Part shown: positions 5,577-10,975 of the stretch, in pieces
Layout of the letters: each line of letters opens with the position of its first letter
Numbering within the stretch: the stretch's first letter is position 1
Program-made: the position numbers and the translations under genes
Notes under the pieces: generated by a model
The model's input: the letters and a program-made list of their open reading frames with translations, nothing else
Databases searched by the model: none
Told to the model about the DNA's origin: nothing
Assembly (NCBI GenBank): GCA_964522445.1
Contig: CAZFUY010000099.1
Location: forward strand, 1-10,975
Source of the DNA: CAZFUY01 sp964522445
GTDB taxonomy: Bacteria > Pseudomonadota > Gammaproteobacteria > SZUA-229
Direction of reading: 5' to 3'
DNA: 10,975 bases

Positions 5577-5997
5577 TTATCTCGTCGGTTTTTGAAGAAT
5601 AAGAGGTATTAAGTATTTTCTATCCGGTAAATGTACAGATTTATTTTCACAAGCCAATACCCCAAGGTGCTCCAGGAATGCCAATAGTTCTTTAGCATCT
5701 TGATCATTTTCATCATAATCAATCAATCTCTTAAGTTCCCTAAATGAAAAAGATTGTTTACTGCCAATATTTGTTAAAAGTGACGAAATTCTGTCTTTCC
5801 ATTCAGGGTGTGTCACTGCACTACTTATATAACTGGTTAGATCATCCTGTAAGCTCCCATAAGCAAGTAGAATATGATCTCTAAGAAAAAGTGGGAACTC
5901 CCCACTCAAGCAGTTTATCTCGTACAGCCTCTTGATTTCCAAAATCAAACTCCTCAAGTATTTTTGAAGATATTTTTCTGGGTAAATTCTCTATCAT
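5577..5997 (-). pseudogene. unrecognised last gene of the type III R-M operon, one-base frameshift
   Basis: ATG 5997 lies 12 bases after the res stop. It reads Met-Ile-Glu-Asn-Leu-Pro-Arg-Lys through Trp-Gly-Val-Pro-Thr-Phe, then stops at TAG 5883-5881, 38 residues in all. Removing one T from the minus-strand T5 run (5886-5890) continues without a stop to TAA 5577-5579. The joined product has about 139 residues. It is mostly helical, with Leu-Arg-Asp-His-Ile-Leu-Leu-Ala-Tyr-Gly near the join, and has no membrane segment or metal motif. The second frame alone could only start at a TTG at 5957 without a Shine-Dalgarno, so a single broken gene is the better reading. I do not recognise the family. 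Its place after res, with tight spacing, suggests an accessory of the restriction system. The homopolymer shift could be decay, phase switching or sequencing error. Confidence 0.6.
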
Positions 5998-6009
5998 TAT
6001 TATAGTCTT

Positions 6010-8742
6010 TTATATTTTATGAAATTTTTTAACATAACCATCTAATAAATTTTGCTCAATAACTTCATCATGAGGAATAAGCAAATACCTCCATTCTTTT
6101 CCACCATGTTTGATCAAATACTTACTTGCATGCTGACACCACTGTATAGCAGCATCTGCTTTTGCTAAAACTTTATCATCATCCATTTCATTTTTTGCTT
6201 TTGTTTCAACCATTAATATCGCATCATCTGTTTCGACAACGAAATCTGGCACGTATTCAGGGTGTTCAATACCATCTTTGTAATAAAGCTGAAACTGTCC
6301 TTTGGCTGGCTTAAACCACTTAATGCCATCACGTTCTGTTATCACTGCAAAACGTCTTTCTGTATCCGAATCAAATTTTTGCTGTTCGTATAGACACTTA
6401 GAAAAGCCACCAAATAGCATCTTTTTTATTTTACTTTTGTCAGTTACCGTATTTCGATAGTTAAATACAGGCTGGTCTGCAGCAACGGTATAAGCACAAG
6501 ACTTCAAAGGTGTGAAACCCCCATGGACTTCTACCTCATACTCAGAAACTTCCTCCCAAAAATGCTCAATCATCTGTGCATGTATTGCCTTCGCTATAAG
6601 GCTACGATTTGAATCCAGCACATTAATCACTTCGTCCTCTGATGCGAGGTAGCTCTCAAAATGTTTTACAGCCTGACCGGCTAAATCATAAAGAAGATCA
6701 GCATGGTCATCATATGAAATATCATCAAAATCAACCAACTGATGAATAATGTAATTTTCAGGCCGCGTTTCAGTAATGCCAACCTGTGCAGTCAGCATGG
6801 TTTGTTCATTGGTATGCAAATTCTGAATAACAATATCCCTTTCAGAGGGTTGAAGATTGAGTTGTGATACATCCAACGTAAATGATTTATAACCATAATT
6901 GACATCACCTTTAGGGATAACAGCAATTTTTGGTATATCAATAGTTTGCTGTTTAACCATTGTAGATGTCTTTGCAACCACTTCAGCTAAATCGGTTTGC
7001 TCCTCATCAACCAGTAATGATTGCTGTTTTTCAGTAAGTTTTTCTTTTACCGCCTCAACAATAATTTTCTGCACCACTTTGTCATCTAGTGCATTAGTTG
7101 TTGAAATGATATCGGGCTTATTTTTAAAGCTATTAATAACTTCAAGTGTAACCTCAGCTACTTTGCGTTCTGTTTCACCATTGAAAACTAGCTTTTCTTC
7201 ACCCGGTACAACATAGCTTGTGCTATCACTATCTGTCGATTGTGTACCCTTTATCATGGCGTCAAGATTTGATCCCACATCAACACTCGTCATTGGTGTG
7301 TCATCTTCTGGCGCATCAAGAATCAACTCCTTCAGACGCAGTGGGTTATCAGGATTATTTGCTTCATCAATAATTTCCTGAAAACGATCATGGGCAACGA
7401 TGCTTAAACGATCTACAGGTTCAACACCCGTTCGTTTACCATAAGGCAAACGCAAACCGCGACCAATGGACTGCTCAATCAACGTCCGTGCATTAGCTGC
7501 TCTCAACGGTACAATGGTATAGAGGTTGGTAACATCCCAGCCTTCTTTTAACATATTAACGTGGATAACAACTTCTGTTGGTTCATCAACACTTTCAACG
7601 GCCAACAAGCGTGTAATCATTTCTTCTTCTGCCGCTCCAGATTTACTGCTATCTACCTGAATAATTTTATTTCGGTAACGGCCATCAAAAAAACTTTCAG
7701 ACTCCATAACAGAGACTAACTCAGCAGCATGAGTCGTATCACGAGCAATCACCAACATAAAAGGTTTAACTAAAGGTAGGTCATTTTGTTTGGCATAGGT
7801 CATTAGCTCAACTTTTGTCTGCTCATGCAAGCGAATGCCATCCATTAATTTAATTCGTTCCAACTGTTCACGACTGTACTGACTGGCATCAAAATTACGT
7901 TGCGTAACAACCGCAGGTTCTTTAACAAATCCATCATCCATGGCTCTTGCTAATGGATAATCCACCACGACATTTTTAAACGGTATGGTTTTATTTTTTC
8001 CAGCTTCAATAAAGGGTGTTGCAGTGAGCTCCAAACCCAGAATCGGATTTAACTCATTAATGGCCTTCATACCCGCATTGGCGCGATAGCGATGAGACTC
8101 ATCCATTAGCAATACCAGGTCATCCAGCTCTGATAAATAATTGAAATAGCTATCACCCAGGTATTCTGATAAACGCTTAATACGCGGTGCTTTACCACCG
8201 CGTACTTCAGATACGATTTTGGCAATATTAAAAATATTAATGCGTACTTCCTGAGCCTGCCCAAATAAATCCTGCTTTAGTTGTGCGCCCCGTTCTTCAT
8301 AGTTATCACCGGTAATCACAACAGGTTGTGTTACAGCAAATTCTGCAATACCTTTAAACACATACTTAGGTGAGCCTGGCGTGAAATCGTCAATTAATTT
8401 ATTGTAAATCGTTAGGTTAGGAGCTAATACAAAAAAGTTATTGATGCCATGCGACAAATTCAAATAACTAATAAACGCACCCATTAAACGGGTTTTACCC
8501 ACACCAGTTGCCAGTGCAAAACACAGGGATGGGAACTCACGCTCAAAATCTTCCAGCTTAGGAAATTCTGATTTTAAAATTTCCAACAAAGCAGGTACAT
8601 CATGTTTATGATTCAATAATTCACTAAATGTATTTTCAACAACAGTAGAATCAATGGCTATTTTTAAGGCTTCAAGGGATTCACGTTGAGGTGAACGCAA
8701 ACTTAAACGACCGGATATATTATTTAATATGCGCTCACTCAT
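6010..8742 (-). CDS. res: type III restriction enzyme, Res subunit (helicase-nuclease)
   Basis: Res joins Mod to form the ATP-dependent restriction enzyme that cuts DNA carrying unmethylated recognition sites. The 910 residues hold a superfamily 2 helicase core followed by a nuclease domain. The Walker A box is Ala78-Thr-Gly-Val-Gly-Lys-Thr84, motif II is Asp214-Glu-Ser-His, motif III is Leu239-Thr-Ala-Thr-Pro243, and motif VI is Glu423-Gln-Ser-Ile-Gly-Arg-Gly-Leu-Arg. Near the C-terminus Pro832-Asp833, with Glu846-Thr-Lys848 after a hydrophobic strand, forms the PD-(D/E)xK nuclease site. All motifs are intact, so the protein should be active. The start ATG 8742 has a weak GGA nine bases upstream and follows the small gene by 43 bases, so it probably depends on the upstream mod promoter. 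Confidence 0.95.
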   Translation of the reverse strand: MSERILNNISGRLSLRSPQRESLEALKIAIDSTVVENTFSELLNHKHDVPALLEILKSEFPKLEDFEREFPSLCFALATGVGKTRLMGAFISYLNLSHGINNFFVLAPNLTIYNKLIDDFTPGSPKYVFKGIAEFAVTQPVVITGDNYEERGAQLKQDLFGQAQEVRINIFNIAKIVSEVRGGKAPRIKRLSEYLGDSYFNYLSELDDLVLLMDESHRYRANAGMKAINELNPILGLELTATPFIEAGKNKTIPFKNVVVDYPLARAMDDGFVKEPAVVTQRNFDASQYSREQLERIKLMDGIRLHEQTKVELMTYAKQNDLPLVKPFMLVIARDTTHAAELVSVMESESFFDGRYRNKIIQVDSSKSGAAEEEMITRLLAVESVDEPTEVVIHVNMLKEGWDVTNLYTIVPLRAANARTLIEQSIGRGLRLPYGKRTGVEPVDRLSIVAHDRFQEIIDEANNPDNPLRLKELILDAPEDDTPMTSVDVGSNLDAMIKGTQSTDSDSTSYVVPGEEKLVFNGETERKVAEVTLEVINSFKNKPDIISTTNALDDKVVQKIIVEAVKEKLTEKQQSLLVDEEQTDLAEVVAKTSTMVKQQTIDIPKIAVIPKGDVNYGYKSFTLDVSQLNLQPSERDIVIQNLHTNEQTMLTAQVGITETRPENYIIHQLVDFDDISYDDHADLLYDLAGQAVKHFESYLASEDEVINVLDSNRSLIAKAIHAQMIEHFWEEVSEYEVEVHGGFTPLKSCAYTVAADQPVFNYRNTVTDKSKIKKMLFGGFSKCLYEQQKFDSDTERRFAVITERDGIKWFKPAKGQFQLYYKDGIEHPEYVPDFVVETDDAILMVETKAKNEMDDDKVLAKADAAIQWCQHASKYLIKHGGKEWRYLLIPHDEVIEQNLLDGYVKKFHKI

Positions 8743-8785
8743 AGTATGGTATCCACATGAATTAGTTTAAGCTTAATTCCATGCA

Positions 8786-8986
8786 TCATTTATCAACCTT
8801 ATAATCTATTTCAGACTCATGAATTTCATCCGGAGATAATTTAACAATATGGTTATTACGCCAATAAATCAGCTGTGTATTATGTATCACTGCTTGTTGC
8901 CTGGCATTTTTGGCTGCACGTTGTAAAGCAGGCAAAGCCAGCTTCAACAGAGGATTTTTCGCCTTATCAATTTCATTAGCTCTCAT
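8786..8986 (-). CDS. 66-residue small protein, candidate antitoxin for the zeta-like kinase
   Basis: I start this gene at ATG 8986, with GGAG (8995-8998) eight bases upstream, because the frame upstream of it is only a shadow of the kinase gene. The product is small and basic in its first half: Met-Arg-Ala-Asn-Glu-Ile-Asp-Lys-Ala-Lys-Asn, then a helix rich in Leu, Ala, Lys and Arg (residues 12-33). A likely beta hairpin follows (Gln-Leu-Ile-Tyr-Trp-Arg-Asn-Asn-His-Ile-Val-Lys-Leu), then an acidic tail. The start overlaps the kinase stop by 11 bases, so translation is coupled. Short proteins of this build are commonly seen next to chromosomal zeta-type kinases, and I infer an antitoxin or partner role. 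No function is demonstrated. In classical epsilon-zeta and PezAT loci the antitoxin gene comes first; here it is second. Confidence 0.75.
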   Translation of the reverse strand: MRANEIDKAKNPLLKLALPALQRAAKNARQQAVIHNTQLIYWRNNHIVKLSPDEIHESEIDYKVDK

Positions 8987-9512
8987 GCTTCTCACTCCAC
9001 TCAACCAGCACGGGTTGTTCATCATTGTTATCATAAACAGCCCAGGCATCTACAAGCGGCATATATAAGTTCTGAAAATTAAACCAGCCCAGTTGATAAC
9101 GTCGTCTGATAACATCTTCCGCAATATAATGACCACCTTGTTTCACTCTTTCTGCAACACGGTCGATGGCAATTTCAATATTTTGCAAGCGTAAAAAAAG
9201 CAAACTCACGTGATAGCCCATTGCCTGCCATTGTGATATCTTTCTGGCATAAATCTTACCTGCCAATGTAGTTTCAAATACAAAGGACTCCTGCTTACGA
9301 ATATGCTCATCTATTGTTTTTAGCATCAACTTACCCGCTCGCATAGCCACTGCTTCTGGTTTAAAGGGAGATAATCCAGCTGCGATTAAATCGGCATTAA
9401 CAAAATGCAGGCAATCTGCTTCGTTGGGTAAAAACTCTTTTGCAAAAGTTGTTTTCCCTGCACCATTTGGGCCAGCTATAATAAGAATGCGTTTGTTATT
9501 TGAATTAGACAT
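8976..9512 (-). CDS. zeta-toxin family P-loop kinase
   Basis: Zeta toxins are kinases that, in the studied members, phosphorylate UDP-N-acetylglucosamine and so poison cell-wall synthesis; whether this member uses that substrate is unknown. The 178-residue protein has Walker A Gly14-Pro-Asn-Gly-Ala-Gly-Lys20-Thr-Thr, the Asn39-Ala-Asp41-Leu-Ile segment holding the likely catalytic Asp, Phe-Glu80-Thr-Thr-Leu-Ala-Gly, and an arginine-rich lid (Arg118, Arg122, Gly-Gly-His128, Arg136-Arg-Arg-Tyr). It is a stand-alone kinase domain without the long C-terminal part of plasmid zeta. I chose ATG 9512 because AGGAGG lies five bases upstream; ATG 9515 or GTG 9518 would add one or two residues. It overlaps the mod stop by 8 bases and sits between mod and res, an unusual place for this family. 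Confidence 0.88.
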   Translation of the reverse strand: MSNSNNKRILIIAGPNGAGKTTFAKEFLPNEADCLHFVNADLIAAGLSPFKPEAVAMRAGKLMLKTIDEHIRKQESFVFETTLAGKIYARKISQWQAMGYHVSLLFLRLQNIEIAIDRVAERVKQGGHYIAEDVIRRRYQLGWFNFQNLYMPLVDAWAVYDNNDEQPVLVEWSEKHES

Positions 9513-10975
9513 CATCACCTCCTAGCAAATCCTGCTGCTCAGGCTCTCTTTCCATTTGCGGGAGATTTTCTATATTTAAGCTGTAATCATCATGCGCCCA
9601 TTCGCACCTACTCAATACCATCTTAGGAATTTTCTTAATGGTTAAATTATCAAAGCGATCGGGTTTGCAGCGGAAAGAGCCACAACAGATCAATAAAGTT
9701 TTATCTCCACCTACCTCATCGGAAAGTTGCTGAAGTTTTTCTACTGATAGATTTTCTGTAGTGACATAAATAAAATCGGTTTCTGTAGATGTGCCGTGGT
9801 TCCACCATTCGGTGTCAGACGGCGCATAGTTAAACCCTTCAAGTTTACAGATGGCTTTAGATAACATTTCGGCGTTATAGGTTTTATTGACAACCCAGTT
9901 ACCCCATTTGTCTTTTTCAAGTAATGAGGGAGCTAGAGTGTAATAGCGGAAACCGCCACCGCCTTGCCAGTTGACAGTTTTTGAAATACCGCCCTGGTCT
10001 TTGCCATCAATGACTTTTTGTAGTCGGGGGATGATGTGAGTGTGGCAAGTTTCTTCGAGCTCAACCATTATCCACCTTCGGCCCATCTTATGAGCGACTG
10101 CACCTGTTGTACCTGAACCAGAAAAGGAATCCAGAACAAGGTCACCTTGTTTAGTTGCTATTGTAAGAACCGTTTGTATTAACCTCTCGGGTTTTGGAGT
10201 ACTAAATACATCATCAAAAAGTGCCATAATTTCCTTTTTTGCTTCTTGATTATGTCCAGCCAATGTATGTTTCCATAACGACATTGGCATCATTCCCTGA
10301 TTTATATCCGAAAAAAAATTCTTTAACGAAGGAACAGTGTTTTTTCCTTTAGCACCCCACCAAATTCGGTCATCTGCAACATGTTTTTTATGAACCTCTT
10401 TTGACATTGCCCATACTCTAGTTTTCTTAGGATAAACTTCTGTCCCCGTATTTGGTTGAACTATTGGATAATATAAATTAGGTCTTTCATCAGCAGAATA
10501 CCTACAAGTATAATCCATTGCTTTCCATGGCCCACGAAGATCATTATCTGGGTTTTTGTAACGACCGGTTTGATCTTCTGTTAAAGGCAATAAATTTCTT
10601 TCAAAAGATGAACTTTTACGGTAAACCAATATATGGTCATGTATATACCCAAAGTCTTTTGTATCAGGTGGTGGTGAATATCTTTTTTCCCATGCTATAT
10701 CACATAAAAAATTACTTCGACCAAATATTTCATCACACAGTATTTTCAAGTAATGAGCTTCATTATCATCAATTGTAATCCAAAGAGAGCCATCCTCAGA
10801 AAGAAGATTTTTAATAATAATTATTCGATCCCTAATAAGTGACATCCAGACAGAATGCTCCAGCCCATCATCGTAATGAGAGAAAGCACTACCAGTATTG
10901 TAGGGTGGATCAATAAACACACATTTAACCTTCCCAACATATTCCTGCTCCAATGCCTTCAATGCCAGCAAGTTA
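9505..10975 (-). CDS. mod: type III DNA methyltransferase Mod (5' end beyond window)
   Basis: Mod recognises the target site and methylates adenine on one strand using S-adenosylmethionine. It also gives Res its specificity. About 490 codons are visible. Counting from the Leu codon at 10971, the catalytic motif Asp21-Pro-Pro-Tyr-Asn-Thr-Gly precedes the AdoMet-binding Phe283-Ser-Gly-Ser-Gly-Thr-Thr-Gly, the order of beta-class N6-adenine methyltransferases. Between them lies the likely target-recognition region. The last 130 residues resemble no motif I can name. The window's edge reads Asn-Leu-Leu-Ala-Leu-Lys-Ala-Leu, normally found tens of residues after the start, so the true start and the operon promoter are outside. 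Type III loci usually have mod before res, as here. All visible motifs are intact. Confidence 0.93.
   Translation of the reverse strand, partial: NLLALKALEQEYVGKVKCVFIDPPYNTGSAFSHYDDGLEHSVWMSLIRDRIIIIKNLLSEDGSLWITIDDNEAHYLKILCDEIFGRSNFLCDIAWEKRYSPPPDTKDFGYIHDHILVYRKSSSFERNLLPLTEDQTGRYKNPDNDLRGPWKAMDYTCRYSADERPNLYYPIVQPNTGTEVYPKKTRVWAMSKEVHKKHVADDRIWWGAKGKNTVPSLKNFFSDINQGMMPMSLWKHTLAGHNQEAKKEIMALFDDVFSTPKPERLIQTVLTIATKQGDLVLDSFSGSGTTGAVAHKMGRRWIMVELEETCHTHIIPRLQKVIDGKDQGGISKTVNWQGGGGFRYYTLAPSLLEKDKWGNWVVNKTYNAEMLSKAICKLEGFNYAPSDTEWWNHGTSTETDFIYVTTENLSVEKLQQLSDEVGGDKTLLICCGSFRCKPDRFDNLTIKKIPKMVLSRCEWAHDDYSLNIENLPQMEREPEQQDLLGGDDV
9518..9523 (-). promoter_or_regulatory. strong ribosome binding site AGGAGG for the kinase, inside mod
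   Basis: The perfect AGGAGG lies in the last codons of mod, five bases before ATG 9512. It favours that ATG over the one at 9515 (only two bases away) and indicates efficient translation of the kinase right after mod. Confidence 0.75.

Noticed and set aside
6899..7216. Open frame of 105 codons opposite res, rich in Ser, Thr and Phe
   Set aside because: It is antisense to intact res codons. The composition is what antisense reading of Lys/Glu/Val-rich codons produces.
9013..9049. Longer N-terminus for the 66-residue partner protein
   Set aside because: The extra residues are the out-of-frame reading of the kinase C-terminus, and the ribosome site supports ATG 8986.
1..10975. CRISPR arrays, tRNA or rRNA genes, riboswitches
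   Set aside because: No regularly spaced repeats and no recognisable cloverleaf or rRNA sequence were seen. The dap genes show no lysine riboswitch, as the leader before dapC is only about 40 bases.

Overview
The window looks like a low-GC gammaproteobacterial chromosome. This rests on a dapC-dapD pair of the succinylase lysine/diaminopimelate route, a proteobacterial-style type III restriction-modification operon and an IS3-family element. I cannot assign a genus from sequence alone. About half the window is accessory or decaying DNA and half is well-preserved coding sequence.

Positions 1-1039 hold AT-rich small genes on the plus strand: a possible 3' gene tail, a 67-residue single-helix membrane protein, an 82-residue zinc-ribbon membrane protein, and a membrane-anchored thioredoxin-fold protein (Cys-Gln-Tyr-Cys) that is frameshifted and cut off by an insertion sequence. 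The IS3-family element fills about 1035-2233. Its transposase genes run on the minus strand, keep the A AAA AAG slippery site and the DD(35)E residues, but carry three single-base deletions. Next come a non-coding stretch, a 35-residue membrane peptide gene, and a strong symmetric terminator shared with a convergent VOC (glyoxalase-fold) gene.

The housekeeping core is dapC-dapD (3178-5222, plus strand). It supplies two consecutive steps toward meso-diaminopimelate and lysine. No dapE follows; instead there is a 354-base non-coding stretch with a nested palindrome flanked by near-identical 14-base direct repeats.

From 10975 down to about 5577 the minus strand carries one compact operon: a type III DNA methyltransferase (mod, 5' end outside the window), a zeta-toxin-like kinase overlapping it by 8 bases, a 66-residue small protein overlapping the kinase by 11 bases, the type III restriction subunit (res), and 12 bases later an unrecognised gene of about 139 codons broken by a one-base frameshift. 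Mod and Res would form the methylating and cleaving machine. The kinase and its small partner look like a toxin-antitoxin module built between them, so loss of the restriction locus and loss of the antitoxin may be linked. That embedded module and the unknown gene after res are the parts of the window most worth pursuing.
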